Below are positions 17,689 through 28,016 of a stretch of DNA of 64,000 nt, piece by piece. Made by a program: the position numbers and the translations under genes. Numbering within the stretch: the stretch's first letter is position 1; each line of letters opens with the position of its first letter. Under the pieces are notes generated by a model that saw only the letters and a program-made list of their open reading frames with translations, ran no database searches and was not told the DNA's origin. Origin of the DNA: Chitinophagales bacterium (lineage in GTDB: Bacteria; Bacteroidota; Bacteroidia; Chitinophagales; CAIOSU01); the NCBI GenBank assembly GCA_040877935.1, contig JBBDNB010000021.1, forward strand, positions 1 to 64,000, in the 5' to 3' direction.

Positions 17689-19530
17689 ATGCTAAAACCA
17701 ATAAAAATATCCTTCCTTATTTACCGGACATTGTTTACCCTAGTACTGATTTGCTTTATTGCAGGTAGTACCTTTGCTCAACAAGACAATCGGCAAAACC
17801 TTGCTTTTGAATATTACCAAAACGGAGAATTTCAAAAGGCAGCTGAAGTATTTGAAGAACTCTATGATGAAGATCAGTCCTCCACTATATTTTACAATTA
17901 CCTTTTTAATGCACTCATTCAGATCAAAGAATTTGACAAAGCAGAAAAGATTGTAAAAAAGGCAATTAAAAAATTTCCTGAGAGATACGGTCAGATTATT
18001 GATCTTGGGATGCTCTACAAAAAACAAGGGGATTTAAAAAAAGGCAACCAGGTATTTCAGCAAGCTATTGATGAATTAAAACCTGATAATAGCCATGTTG
18101 TACAAATAGCAAATGCTTTTTCTCGCTACAATGAATGGGAATATGTAATTAAAACATATGAAAAAGCAAGAGCCCTTCGAAATGATGAACACTCATTTAG
18201 CATGGAACTTGCTTCAGCATATGAAAACAATAGGGAGGCTCAAAAGGCAATTCCTCATTATCTGAATTATTTAGGCTTTAATTCCGGCAATAAAGAGATA
18301 GTAGAAAGCAAATTATTAACACACCTGGAATCTCCGGAATATTCCGAAGCATTAAAAACAGCCTTACTTGAACGTATTCAAAAAAGTGGCTCTGCTGTAG
18401 TGTATACAGAATTGCTGATTTGGTATTTCACCCAGGCAGACAATTTTAAAGCAGCATTTATACAGGCCCGTGCACTCGATAAAAGACTCAATGAAAATGG
18501 TCAGCGCATGATTAATTTAGCACGTGCTGCCAGTAAACAAGAAGCATACGATGCTGCAATTGATTGCTATGAGTATGTTTTAGAAAAAGGCAGTTCAGGC
18601 CGTTATTACTTAACAGCCAAACAGGAAATGCTGGAAACTCGCCAAAAGAGAATAACAACAGGTAATTTCAATGAAAATGATTTGCTTGAACTCGATCAGG
18701 CCTATGATGCTTTTCTCGATGAATTTGGACTGAACAGGAACACTGCCAAGACTCTTCGGCAAAAAGCACAATTACATGCATTGTACATGGATAATTATAA
18801 TAGTGCCATTAGCATGCTTGAAGAATTGATCAACAATCCACAAATCGATAAAAAATTGGTAGCAGAATGCAAACTCGATCTCGGTGATTTTTACCTAATG
18901 AAAGAGGAAATATGGGAAGCTACACTGCTCTATTCACAGGTAGATAAATCTATGGACGATGAACCGCTTGGTGAATTGGCACGCTATAAAAATGCACAAC
19001 TCAGTTATTATATCGGTGATTTTGGCTGGGCGCAAACACAATTGAGCGTTTTAAAAGGAGCCACCTCAGACCTTATTTCCAATGATGCCATCGAGCTCAG
19101 TGTTTTTATAATGGACAATATGGGACTGGACACCTCCGCACATCCTATGGAATTGTATGCAAGGGCTGAATTGCTCTCTTATCAGAAAAAACACGACCGA
19201 GCATGGGATTTGCTCGATTCCATTACTTATTTCTATCCCGATCACAATTTGAAAGATGATATACTGTACAAAAAAGCAGAGATCAGTGAAGCGCGTAGGA
19301 ATTATTCCCAAGCAAAAGATTTTTATGAAAAAATGCTGGAAATGTCTGATCCTACAAACCTGCTTTTAGACAATGCTTTATTTAATTTGGCCGGGCTATA
19401 CGAGAATCAGCTCAATCAGCCCGAAAAAGCGATGGAACTCTATCAAAAAATTATTCTGGAATTTAGAGAGAGTATTTTTCTTATAGAAGCCAGAAAGCGT
19501 TTCAGAAAATTAAGAGGAGATCAACTGTAA
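17689..19530 (+). CDS. exported tetratricopeptide-repeat protein
   Basis: 613 residues. A signal peptide (about 1-31, ending TFAQQ) is followed by repeated helix pairs of the TPR type, e.g. AFEYYQNGEFQKAAEVFEEL, AEKIVKKAIKKFPERYGQII, and near the C-terminus NYSQAKDFYEKMLEM. TPR arrays act as protein-binding scaffolds; nothing in the sequence names the partner. The DUF4286 gene begins at the base after its stop, so the two genes are co-transcribed and probably translationally coupled. Confidence 0.85.
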   Translation: MLKPIKISFLIYRTLFTLVLICFIAGSTFAQQDNRQNLAFEYYQNGEFQKAAEVFEELYDEDQSSTIFYNYLFNALIQIKEFDKAEKIVKKAIKKFPERYGQIIDLGMLYKKQGDLKKGNQVFQQAIDELKPDNSHVVQIANAFSRYNEWEYVIKTYEKARALRNDEHSFSMELASAYENNREAQKAIPHYLNYLGFNSGNKEIVESKLLTHLESPEYSEALKTALLERIQKSGSAVVYTELLIWYFTQADNFKAAFIQARALDKRLNENGQRMINLARAASKQEAYDAAIDCYEYVLEKGSSGRYYLTAKQEMLETRQKRITTGNFNENDLLELDQAYDAFLDEFGLNRNTAKTLRQKAQLHALYMDNYNSAISMLEELINNPQIDKKLVAECKLDLGDFYLMKEEIWEATLLYSQVDKSMDDEPLGELARYKNAQLSYYIGDFGWAQTQLSVLKGATSDLISNDAIELSVFIMDNMGLDTSAHPMELYARAELLSYQKKHDRAWDLLDSITYFYPDHNLKDDILYKKAEISEARRNYSQAKDFYEKMLEMSDPTNLLLDNALFNLAGLYENQLNQPEKAMELYQKIILEFRESIFLIEARKRFRKLRGDQL

Positions 19531-19833
19531 ATGATTGTTTATAATATTACGATCAAAATAGAGTGGGATGTTCACCAGAAATGGTTGGCTTTTATGCGTG
19601 AGAAACACATCCCAGATATGTTAAATACAGGATTGTTCCATGGCCATAAACTATACAGAATTATGGAAGAAGATGAACAGGATGGCGTGACCTATTCCGT
19701 TCAATACCATTTGCAAAACATTACGGATTATTTCACTTACAAAAATGATTTTGCCAAAGCACTACAGGAAGAGCATACAGCACTTTTTAAAGATAAATTT
19801 GTGGCATTCAGAACGCTGTTGAGAGAAGTATAA
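19531..19833 (+). CDS. DUF4286 family protein
   Basis: 100 residues. The ATG directly follows the TAA of the TPR gene with no gap. The sequence IVYNITIKIEWDVHQKWLAF, the HIPDMLNTGLFHGHKLYRI stretch and the closing helix match the DUF4286 family, a small ferredoxin-like alpha/beta fold of unknown function common in Bacteroidota. No catalytic residues can be named. Confidence 0.85.
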   Translation: MIVYNITIKIEWDVHQKWLAFMREKHIPDMLNTGLFHGHKLYRIMEEDEQDGVTYSVQYHLQNITDYFTYKNDFAKALQEEHTALFKDKFVAFRTLLREV

Positions 19834-19885
19834 TCCGGTCAACAAAGATGAATAAATCGCTTAAAAGCTCTCGCAAGAAATAAAA

Positions 19886-19921
19886 AAAAGCGGTGTCAGT
19901 TAATAAATAGACACCGCTTTT
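19886..19921. terminator. bidirectional intrinsic terminator
   Basis: AAAAGCGGTGTC (19886-19897) pairs perfectly with GACACCGCTTTT (19910-19921), a 12-bp stem with a 12-base loop. On the minus strand the stem is followed by a long T run, so it chiefly ends clpC; on the plus strand it has TTTT and can end the DUF4286 transcript. Confidence 0.9.
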
Positions 19922-19924
19922 CAA

Positions 19925-22483
19925 TTACTTCTTATCTGTTGTATCAGACTGAGTTTCTTTTTGTGAGGAAGCCTTTTGTTTTCTTATAGAGATATTCAAA
20001 GCCTTTTTATCACTATCCAGATCAACATGAAATTCTTCTCCTTCTTTGATTTTTTTATTCAAAATTTCTTCGGCCAGGGGATCTTCCAAATATTTCTGAA
20101 TAGCTCTGTGCAATGGTCGTGCTCCAAACTGTGGATCAAAACCTTTTTCCGCGAGAAATGATTTTGCAGCTTTTGTCAGCTTCACATTATAACCCAGATT
20201 GTCCAATCGGGCATAAACATCATCCATTACAATGTCTATAATCTTAATGATATCCTCTTTTTTGAGTGAATTAAAGATTACAACATCATCAATTCTATTT
20301 AGAAACTCAGGGGCAAAAGTACGTTTCAGTGCTCTTTCGATTACCGCTTTTTCCTGTTCATCTTCATTGGCCTGACGCGCTCCGGTACTGAATCCGATTC
20401 CGGTTCCAAAATCTTTCAATTGGCGTGCTCCGATATTGGAAGTCATGATAATAAGTGAGTTTTTGAAATCCACCTTTCTTCCAAGTCCGTCTGTTAAAAC
20501 ACCATCGTCCAATACTTGCAGTAAAATATTGAAAATATCGGGATGTGCTTTTTCTATTTCATCCAGCAAAATAACAGAGTATGGTTTTCTTCTCACTTTT
20601 TCAGTAAGCTGACCACCTTCTTCATAGCCAATATATCCGGGAGGCGCTCCAACGAGTCGGCTTACAGAAAATTTCTCCATATACTCACTCATGTCAATTC
20701 TGATCAAAGCATCTTCTGTATCGAAAAGGTAGCGCGCAAGTGCACGTGCCAATTCTGTTTTTCCAACACCGGTAGGACCTAAAAATATAAATGAACCAAT
20801 AGGTTTTTTAGGATCTTTTAGCCCTACGCGATTGCGCTGAATAGCTTTGGTGATTTTAGTAAGCGCATGATCCTGTCCAACTACTGAGCCGCGCAGGTCT
20901 TTCTCCATATTCAAGAGTTTTATACTTTCATTTTGCGCTACTCTTTTTACAGGAACACCGGTCATCATAGCAATTACCTCTGAAATATCTTCATCAGTAA
21001 CTGGATATTTTTTTGTTTTGGAATCTTCTTCCCACTGAGCTTTAGCTGTATCAAGATCTTCCAGCAATCTCTTTTCTGTATCGCGGAGCCTTGCTGCTTC
21101 TTCGTATTTTTGACTGTTGACTACTTTTACTTTCTCCAGCTTTATTTCTTCAATCTGTTTTTCCAGTTCGAGAATATTCTTGGGAACAAAAATATTTTTA
21201 AGGTGAACACGAGCGCCCACTTCATCCATTACATCAATGGCCTTGTCCGGTAAAAAACGATCTGTGATATAGCGATTGCTCAGACTTACACAAGCTTTTA
21301 TTGATTCAGGTGAATAGGTCACATTGTGAAACTCCTCGTATTTAGAGCTGATATTGGTCAATATTGTAACGGCCTCTTCAGCAGATGGTGGATCTACAAT
21401 AATTTTTTGAAACCTTCTGTCCAATGCTCCATCCTTTTCAATATGTTGCCTGTATTCGTCAAGGGTTGATGCTCCTATGCATTGCAACTCGCCCCTTGCC
21501 AATGCAGGTTTGAAAATATTGGAAGCATCTAAAGAGCCTGTTGCTCCTCCTGCGCCAACAATGGTGTGAATCTCATCAATGAAAAGAATGACATCCCTGT
21601 TTTTTTCCAGTTCGTTCATTATAGCTTTCATGCGCTCTTCAAACTGTCCGCGGTATTTAGTACCGGCAACAAGCGCAGCCAGATCGAGCATAACAAGGCG
21701 TTTGCCAAACAATACTCTTGAAACTTGTCTTTTGATAATTCTCAGAGCCAGTCCTTCAACTATGGCTGTTTTACCAACTCCGGGTTCACCAATCAAAATT
21801 GGGTTGTTCTTTTTTCTGCGGCTAAGAATCTGAGAGACACGTTCAATTTCTATTTCGCGCCCTACAATTGGATCTAAGCGGTCTTCTTCAGCAAGCTTTG
21901 TAATGTCTCTGCCAAAATTATCAAGAACTGGAGTTCTTGATTTTGTAGCTCCTTTTTTAGCAGATGATGATCCACCGAAAGCACTGCGTTTTTCTTCGTC
22001 AAAATCCTCGTCACCGGGATCATTTGACAGTTCGTTTGTGATATCGTGTTTCATAAAGTCAAGTTCTCCTTTAAATGTAGTATAATCCACATTAAATTTT
22101 GCAAGTATTTTAGTGACAATATTGTCATTGTTTTTTAAAATGGCCAGCATTAAGTGCTCAGTACCTATGGTATCGCTCTTGTGCCGTTTGGCTTCTAATA
22201 CTGTAATCTTTAAAACTTTTTCTGCCTGTTTGGTCAGGGGCAAAGTCCCTGAATGATAAGTTGTTTTAGTGATCTTATCTTTAATCGTTTCTTCAATGTT
22301 TTTTCTCAAAAGCGGAATTTCCGCATCCAGAGATTTCAATACCTTAATAGCCAATCCATCTCCTTCACGAATAAGCCCAAGCAATAGATGCTCTACACCG
22401 ATATACTCATGGCCTAAACGCAGTGCTTCTTCTCTACTAAAGGAAATAACTTCTTTAACTCTGGGTGAAAATTTAGAATCCAT
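19925..22483 (-). CDS. clpC: ATP-dependent Clp protease ATPase subunit ClpC
   Basis: 852 residues. ClpC is a hexameric AAA+ unfoldase that feeds proteins to ClpP. The N-terminal double Clp-N repeat spans about 1-140; AAA module 1 carries Walker A GEPGVGKT and Walker [10 protein letters not shown]; a coiled-coil middle domain with a UVR-like motif ([14 protein letters not shown]) follows; AAA module 2 has [15 protein letters not shown] and the arginine-containing [13 protein letters not shown] near residue 700 fits the ClpP-binding loop (IGF/VGF type), supporting a protease role rather than a pure disaggregase like ClpB. The tail beyond residue 820 is charged and likely disordered. Ends at the strong terminator downstream. 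Confidence 0.95.
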   Translation of the reverse strand: MDSKFSPRVKEVISFSREEALRLGHEYIGVEHLLLGLIREGDGLAIKVLKSLDAEIPLLRKNIEETIKDKITKTTYHSGTLPLTKQAEKVLKITVLEAKRHKSDTIGTEHLMLAILKNNDNIVTKILAKFNVDYTTFKGELDFMKHDITNELSNDPGDEDFDEEKRSAFGGSSSAKKGATKSRTPVLDNFGRDITKLAEEDRLDPIVGREIEIERVSQILSRRKKNNPILIGEPGVGKTAIVEGLALRIIKRQVSRVLFGKRLVMLDLAALVAGTKYRGQFEERMKAIMNELEKNRDVILFIDEIHTIVGAGGATGSLDASNIFKPALARGELQCIGASTLDEYRQHIEKDGALDRRFQKIIVDPPSAEEAVTILTNISSKYEEFHNVTYSPESIKACVSLSNRYITDRFLPDKAIDVMDEVGARVHLKNIFVPKNILELEKQIEEIKLEKVKVVNSQKYEEAARLRDTEKRLLEDLDTAKAQWEEDSKTKKYPVTDEDISEVIAMMTGVPVKRVAQNESIKLLNMEKDLRGSVVGQDHALTKITKAIQRNRVGLKDPKKPIGSFIFLGPTGVGKTELARALARYLFDTEDALIRIDMSEYMEKFSVSRLVGAPPGYIGYEEGGQLTEKVRRKPYSVILLDEIEKAHPDIFNILLQVLDDGVLTDGLGRKVDFKNSLIIMTSNIGARQLKDFGTGIGFSTGARQANEDEQEKAVIERALKRTFAPEFLNRIDDVVIFNSLKKEDIIKIIDIVMDDVYARLDNLGYNVKLTKAAKSFLAEKGFDPQFGARPLHRAIQKYLEDPLAEEILNKKIKEGEEFHVDLDSDKKALNISIRKQKASSQKETQSDTTDKK

Positions 22484-22625
22484 AATAATTGTTCAACAAA
22501 ATTTTTATCAAAATGATCAATAAATGATCCTCTACATTTGATCCTTCAAGTAATCAATTAAACATGAAAATAGCAAACGCTATCCTATAACTTAATAATT
22601 AGGGGATTAATTTAGTAAAATTGCG

Positions 22626-22656
22626 TTTATTATTGCTTAAATAATAATTAGCTTTG
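22626..22656 (+). promoter_or_regulatory. likely promoter of the STAS-rnz pair
   Basis: TAGCTTTG (22649-22656) matches the Bacteroidota -7 consensus TAnnTTTG, and TTTA (22626-22629) stands exactly 19 bases upstream, where TTTG is expected for the -33 box. This would start transcription about 50 bases before the STAS gene. Confidence 0.55.
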
Positions 22657-22715
22657 CTCAAAGACAAAAAAATTTTATTTTAGGCTCAGTGCTTAATTAA
22701 ATATAATCTCAGGAT

Positions 22716-23093
22716 ATGAAGTTTTCATTCGAAAAAAAAGAGAAATACACGCTTTTCAAATTAGAAGATGAAAAGTTAAACACAATAAACGCTCCCAAGC
22801 TTAAATCCGAGTTGGTGATTTTAAATGCGGGTGGTGTGAAAAATATTATTCTGGATTTGGGAGAAGTTACTTTTGTTGATTCTTCCGGTCTTAGCGCAAT
22901 ATTGATCGGCAACAGATTGTGCAAAAACATCAATGGCACCTTTGCCGCAGTTAATCTCAATGACTATGTGCTTAAACTTGTGAAAATTTCTCAACTGGAT
23001 TCTATTTTAAATATCTTCCCTACAATTGATGAGGCAGTTGATTATATTTTAATGGAAGAACTGGAACGTGGCCTGAAAGAAAACAAGGATTAG
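22716..23093 (+). CDS. STAS-domain protein (anti-sigma factor antagonist family)
   Basis: 125 residues, a single STAS domain: the strand IILDLGEVTFVDSSGLSAIL contains the DSSG motif whose serine is phosphorylated in SpoIIAA-type antagonists. No kinase (SpoIIAB/RsbW type) is next to it, so whether it works by partner switching is open. Its TAG stop abuts the ATG of ribonuclease Z; this pairing recurs in Bacteroidota. Confidence 0.85.
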   Translation: MKFSFEKKEKYTLFKLEDEKLNTINAPKLKSELVILNAGGVKNIILDLGEVTFVDSSGLSAILIGNRLCKNINGTFAAVNLNDYVLKLVKISQLDSILNIFPTIDEAVDYILMEELERGLKENKD

Positions 23094-24020
23094 ATGCAAT
23101 TTGAGCTTACTGTTTTGGGGAGTAATTCTGCACTTCCTGCCCAAAACAGATACCCTACATCTCAATATTTAAACATTCGCAACAATCATATACTTATAGA
23201 TTGCGGGGAAGCTGCGCAAATTCAGCTCAACAAGTACAAAATAAAGTCTTCAAAAATTGATAAAATATTTATCTCCCATCTTCACGGAGATCATTTCTAT
23301 GGGCTTCCGGGGCTTTTGTCTTCATTCAATCTCAACAGGAGAACTGACCCCTTGATGATCTTTGCTCCTCCCGGACTCAAGGAGATTATTGAGACCATGT
23401 TCAGCCACACAAAATCTTCGCTGAATTATTCATTGGAATTCCAGGAAATAGTACCTAAAAATGGACTGTTGATTTATGAAGATGAAGAAATTGAAGTGCG
23501 GAGCCTTGAAATGATCCACCGAATTCCTTGCTGCGGGTTTGTTTTTAAGGAGAAAAAAGAGAAAAGAAAGATCAACAAAGAAAAAATTGAAGGACTGGAG
23601 ATGTCACACGAATGGTACATCAAGTTAAAAGAGGGGGCAGACTATATCGACAAAAACGACAAGCGCATCCCCAATGATGAGTTGACCGACCCGCCACCTC
23701 AACAAAGAACATATGCCTATTGTACCGATACGGCCTACAATGAGAAGATCATTCCATTTATAGAAGGAGTGGATATTTTATACCACGAGGCCACCTTTAA
23801 AAAAGACAAAGCTGAACGGGCACTGGAAACCTATCACTCAACAACAGTTCAAGCGGCAGAAATAGCCAAAAAAGCCGGGGTCAAAAAATTGCTGATTGGC
23901 CACTATTCAAGCCGCTATGAAGACCTGACTCCACTGCAGAATGAATGTCGAGAAGTATTTGAAAATACAGAACTGGCACTTGAAGGAAATATTCATACCC
24001 TACCAAGGATTTTTCAATAG
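23094..24020 (+). CDS. rnz: ribonuclease Z (tRNA 3'-processing endonuclease)
   Basis: 308 residues, usual for the short-form enzyme. RNase Z cuts tRNA precursors immediately 3' of the discriminator base. The MBL-fold opening LTVLGSNSALPAQNRYPTSQ, the metal motif SHLHGDHFYGLPGLL (HxHxDH), and later metal ligands in CTDTAYN and GHYSSRY are all in place. Starts on the base after the STAS stop, so probably coupled to it. Confidence 0.95.
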   Translation: MQFELTVLGSNSALPAQNRYPTSQYLNIRNNHILIDCGEAAQIQLNKYKIKSSKIDKIFISHLHGDHFYGLPGLLSSFNLNRRTDPLMIFAPPGLKEIIETMFSHTKSSLNYSLEFQEIVPKNGLLIYEDEEIEVRSLEMIHRIPCCGFVFKEKKEKRKINKEKIEGLEMSHEWYIKLKEGADYIDKNDKRIPNDELTDPPPQQRTYAYCTDTAYNEKIIPFIEGVDILYHEATFKKDKAERALETYHSTTVQAAEIAKKAGVKKLLIGHYSSRYEDLTPLQNECREVFENTELALEGNIHTLPRIFQ

Positions 24021-24104
24021 TAATTGGCCCAATGCGCTATATTTAAGTTGAGATAAATTCATTTCCATATAAATCCTTATTTTCAGGGGCTTAATCAAGC
24101 ACAA

Positions 24105-25700
24105 ATGAGAACAGGTGTTTCTTACAAACAACAACCAATAAACGGCAAATACGATGTAATTGTAATTGGTTCCGGTTTAGGAGGCATGTCCACAGCAGCT
24201 ATTTTGGCCAAAGAAGGTAAAAAAGTCCTGGTCCTTGAGAAACATTATACTTTGGGTGGCTTTACACACATGTTTACCCGAAAAGATTACGAATGGGATG
24301 TAGGTATCCACTACATAGGAAATGTAGAAAAAAAGGAACGCGCATTGCGCAAACTCTTTGACTATATTACAGATGAGCAGTTGGAATGGGCAGATATGGG
24401 AGAAGTATATGACCGTATTGTATTTGGAGATAAAGAGTACCAACTGGTAAAAGGAGTCGATAATTTTAAAGCAAAGCTTAAAACATATTTTCCCGATGCA
24501 ATAGATCAGAAAGCAATTGATGTATATACAGAAACCGTGTACAAAGCTTCAGTAGCAGCTCGCAGCTTTTATGAAGAAAAGGCTCTTCCCGGATGGCTAA
24601 GTTTTTTATTTGGCTATTTTATGCGCAGAAAATACCTGAAATACGCCCGCAGAACAACTTTGGAAGTCATGCGCGAAATCACCGACAATAAAAAACTAAT
24701 TGGTGTGTTGACAGGTCAATACGGAGATTATGGATTGACTCCCTCTGAAAGCAGTTTTGCTATGCATGCAATGGTTGTAAAGCATTATTTCAATGGAGGT
24801 TACTATCCCGTAGGTGGTTCGAGCAGAATTGCAGAAACCATATTGCCTGTAATTGAAAAAGCAGATGGCGCAATGTTCAGCAATGCAGAGGTAAAAGAAA
24901 TCATTATTGAAAAGGGCAAAGCTGTTGGTGTGAAAATGGCAGATGGCAAATCAATTTTTGCAGATAAAATTGTGAGCAATGCCGGCATTGAAAACACTTA
25001 TGAAAAATTAATACCTGGAAAAATTGCGCAGCTAAACGGGATGAAAAAGCAATTGGATAAAGTACGGCCTTCTGCTTCGCACATGAGCCTGTATATCGGA
25101 CTTAAGCATACAGCCGAAGAATTGAAAATTCCCAAAGCCAATTATTGGATATATCCTGACAATTATAATCACGATGAAAATCTGCAGAATTTTGTAAAAG
25201 ACCCTGCTGCGCCATTTCCGGTGACCTATATTTCTTTTCCGGGTGCAAAAGACCCGGATTTTACCAATCGATTTCCGGGCAGATGTACCATTGAGATAAT
25301 TGGTTTTGCCCCTTATGAGTGGTTTGAAAAATGGGAAGGCACCCGCTGGAAAAAGCGAGGAGCTGAGTATGAAGCATTTAAAGAAGAAATTGCCCAACGC
25401 ATGCTTAAAGAGCTCTACCGCTTTGAACCACAACTCAAAGGCAAGATTGATACCTATGAATTGTCAACGCCATTGAGCACAAAGCATTTTGCCAATTATC
25501 AGCACGGTGAAATTTATGGTATTGCGCACAGTCCTGATCGTTTTGAATTGAAATTTTTGCGTGTACAAACTCCGATAAAAAACCTTTTCCTTACCGGACA
25601 GGATATTGTAACTGCCGGAATTGGAGCTGCAATTCTAAGCGGATTGCTCACAGCATCTACTATTTGCGGGAAAAATTTGGGGAAGAAAGTTATCAGCTGA
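24105..25700 (+). CDS. FAD-dependent oxidoreductase of the phytoene desaturase / retinol saturase family
   Basis: 531 residues. The N-terminal dinucleotide-binding motif GSGLGGMSTAAILAKEGKKV with VLEKHYTLGGFTH is the signature of the carotenoid isomerase/RetSat branch of flavoproteins; the C-terminal motif NLFLTGQDIVTAGIGAAILS is the second FAD contact. Family members reduce or isomerise polyene double bonds, but no carotenoid genes are nearby, so the substrate is not known. The TGA stop and the stop of the opposing TPR gene abut in the palindrome TGATCA at 25698-25703. Confidence 0.85.
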   Translation: MRTGVSYKQQPINGKYDVIVIGSGLGGMSTAAILAKEGKKVLVLEKHYTLGGFTHMFTRKDYEWDVGIHYIGNVEKKERALRKLFDYITDEQLEWADMGEVYDRIVFGDKEYQLVKGVDNFKAKLKTYFPDAIDQKAIDVYTETVYKASVAARSFYEEKALPGWLSFLFGYFMRRKYLKYARRTTLEVMREITDNKKLIGVLTGQYGDYGLTPSESSFAMHAMVVKHYFNGGYYPVGGSSRIAETILPVIEKADGAMFSNAEVKEIIIEKGKAVGVKMADGKSIFADKIVSNAGIENTYEKLIPGKIAQLNGMKKQLDKVRPSASHMSLYIGLKHTAEELKIPKANYWIYPDNYNHDENLQNFVKDPAAPFPVTYISFPGAKDPDFTNRFPGRCTIEIIGFAPYEWFEKWEGTRWKKRGAEYEAFKEEIAQRMLKELYRFEPQLKGKIDTYELSTPLSTKHFANYQHGEIYGIAHSPDRFELKFLRVQTPIKNLFLTGQDIVTAGIGAAILSGLLTASTICGKNLGKKVIS

Positions 25701-26603
25701 TCAATTCCTGAACAGGAATAAAAAGAGCAGTAAAAGCAGCAGTATTAAAGCTAAAAGACCATACAGCCAATAACTGTTGATCCAATCGAGATACATGAGT
25801 TTATTTTCAATGGGCTGGATTTTAGCTTGCTCTTCGGGGAAATCTTTTTCAATAATTGCAGCAATTTCTCTGGCCTGCCGGTAATTTCCCTGTTCTGTCA
25901 TCAGGTTTAATTGCGCATATTTCCATTGTACTTGTTGATCGGAATCAAAAGCCGATTGGTAATCTTCCATTGCTCCCTTTGTATCTCCTCTGCTTTTTTT
26001 GATAGCTGCGCGCAAGCCATATGCTTCTGCTGCTTTGCGATGGGTAAGCAAAATATTTAGGTCTTTGAGAGCAGCAGCGGTATCATTCAATGCTAAATTG
26101 GCTTTTGAGCGATAGTAGAGTGTTTGCAATAATCCGGGATCTAAAAGCAAAGCCTGGTCTAAAATCAGCTTGCTTTGCCCAGGATCTTCCGGGAGTAATA
26201 ATCGGCCTTTGAGCAAAAGCATATCGGCATTTTTTTCTCCATCGGGAACAGTACTTAACCACAGGCGGGCACTGTCTTTCATTTCCGAATTGTAGGCACA
26301 CCACACCGCCAGGCTCAATAAGCGTTTTTGCTTTTTCCAGTATTTGATCTGCTTTATGTTTTCTAAACACAATCTTGGATTGCTGTCATTATAATGACTC
26401 AATGCCAGGTTGTACAGCGCAGCCTGATTATCGGGTTTTGCTTCTAAAAATTGAGCGAAATATTCTGCTGCAATTTCGAAGTCACCTGCTTTTAATGCAT
26501 TTTCTCCTTTTTTAAAAAGAGTCGAGGGTGCTTCAGATGCAAGTGTATTTAAACTGCTGAAAAGCAGCACGAAAAAAAACATGCATGTGATCAGCCATTT
26601 CAC
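25701..26603 (-). CDS. TPR protein with C-terminal membrane anchor
   Basis: 300 residues. Signal-like N-terminus ([20 protein letters not shown]), TPR helices from about 30 ([53 protein letters not shown]) and a C-terminal membrane segment ([21 protein letters not shown]) followed by RN. It is therefore a membrane-anchored periplasmic scaffold. The GTG start overlaps the glyA stop (four shared bases, 26600-26603), so it is translated with glyA. BatE-like proteins have a similar plan but I see no Bat operon. Confidence 0.75.
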   Translation of the reverse strand: MKWLITCMFFFVLLFSSLNTLASEAPSTLFKKGENALKAGDFEIAAEYFAQFLEAKPDNQAALYNLALSHYNDSNPRLCLENIKQIKYWKKQKRLLSLAVWCAYNSEMKDSARLWLSTVPDGEKNADMLLLKGRLLLPEDPGQSKLILDQALLLDPGLLQTLYYRSKANLALNDTAAALKDLNILLTHRKAAEAYGLRAAIKKSRGDTKGAMEDYQSAFDSDQQVQWKYAQLNLMTEQGNYRQAREIAAIIEKDFPEEQAKIQPIENKLMYLDWINSYWLYGLLALILLLLLLFLFLFRN

Positions 26604-27877
26604 AACTCAGGAAATAATGGAAATTTTGAGGCAAAAGTATTGATCTCTGCTTTGGTCTTTTCGGTCAGCTCACGATCTTCCCGATTTGAGATCAGTAGGT
26701 CTATCCAGGCGGCAACTTTTTCTGCTTCATTTTCTTTCATGCCGCGTGTAGTTATGGCTGCTGTTCCAATGCGAATGCCTGATGTTACAAATGGAGATTT
26801 ATCATCAAAAGGCACCATGTTTTTGTTTACCGTGATATCGGCTTCACCGAGCAGTGCTTCAGCTTCTTTTCCGGTAATATTTTTATTTCGCAGGTCAATC
26901 AGCATCAGGTGATTGTCCGTACCATCTGAAATGAGTTTGTAATCTTTTGAAGTGAAATAAGCGGCCATCGCTTTGGCATTTTTAATTACCTGAAGTGTAT
27001 AATCTTTAAATGCCGGCTTCAGTGCTTCGCCAAATGCCACAGCTTTAGCGGCAATAATATGTTCTAAGGGGCCGCCCTGTGTGCCTGGAAATACTGCTGA
27101 ATTGAGTATTGCCGACATTTTTCGGATGCTTCCTTTTGGTGTTTTCAAACCAAATGGGTTGTCAAAATCCTTTCCCATCATAATAATACCACCTCTTGGT
27201 CCGCGCAGCGTTTTGTGAGTAGTGGAAGTTACAATATGGCAATGCGGCATGGGATCCTTTAATAGCTTAGAAGCAATCAAACCTGCGGTATGTGCAATAT
27301 CTGCCAGCAAGATTGCACCAACTTTATCGGCAATGGCTCTAAAACGCTCATAGTCCCAGTCGCGCGAATAAGCTGATGCTCCACAGATGATGAGTTTTGG
27401 CTTTACTTCCATTGCTTTTTCCTCCACTTTATCCATATCTATGATTCCTGAGTCTGCTTCAACTCCATAGAAATTTGGCCGGTATAATTTTCCTGAAAAA
27501 TTCACGGCAGATCCGTGTGTCAGGTGACCCCCATGAGAAAGGTCAAAACCCAAAATGGCATCTCCGGGATTCAAAACTGCAAGCATTACAGCTGCATTGG
27601 CCTGTGCGCCCGAATGCGGTTGTACATTGGCATATTCCGCGCCAAAAAGTTCACAAAGCCTGTCAATAGCAAGTTGCTCCGATTGATCTACAAATTCACA
27701 ACCACCATAGTATCTTTTTCCCGGATAGCCTTCTGCATATTTATTGGTCAAAACACTCCCGGCTGCTTCCATTACAGCCTTGCTGGTAAAATTTTCAGAT
27801 GCGATCAGTTCTATACCTTCTATCTGTCGCTTTTTTTCTTTTTCAATGATATCGAACAATTGCTGATCTCTTGCCAT
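26600..27877 (-). CDS. glyA: serine hydroxymethyltransferase
   Basis: 425 residues. PLP enzyme converting serine and tetrahydrofolate to glycine and methylene-THF in the cytoplasm. Diagnostic stretches: IELIASENF near the start, [19 protein letters not shown], and the PLP-lysine motif [14 protein letters not shown]. Length is normal. It heads a two-gene unit with the TPR protein. Together with gcvH at 15.8 kb it belongs to one-carbon metabolism, though the two loci are separate. Confidence 0.97.
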   Translation of the reverse strand: MARDQQLFDIIEKEKKRQIEGIELIASENFTSKAVMEAAGSVLTNKYAEGYPGKRYYGGCEFVDQSEQLAIDRLCELFGAEYANVQPHSGAQANAAVMLAVLNPGDAILGFDLSHGGHLTHGSAVNFSGKLYRPNFYGVEADSGIIDMDKVEEKAMEVKPKLIICGASAYSRDWDYERFRAIADKVGAILLADIAHTAGLIASKLLKDPMPHCHIVTSTTHKTLRGPRGGIIMMGKDFDNPFGLKTPKGSIRKMSAILNSAVFPGTQGGPLEHIIAAKAVAFGEALKPAFKDYTLQVIKNAKAMAAYFTSKDYKLISDGTDNHLMLIDLRNKNITGKEAEALLGEADITVNKNMVPFDDKSPFVTSGIRIGTAAITTRGMKENEAEKVAAWIDLLISNREDRELTEKTKAEINTFASKFPLFPEL

Positions 27878-28016
27878 TTTCTTCTTTTGTGCTTATTTAT
27901 AAAAAAATTACTGCCGTAAATTTAAGCAATTATAGGAGTGTAAGTGTAATGCATCAGGTTTTGAAACAATGCTTTTTTAGCAAATCGCTACAGCATTATT
28001 TTTCAATCTCTAAAAT

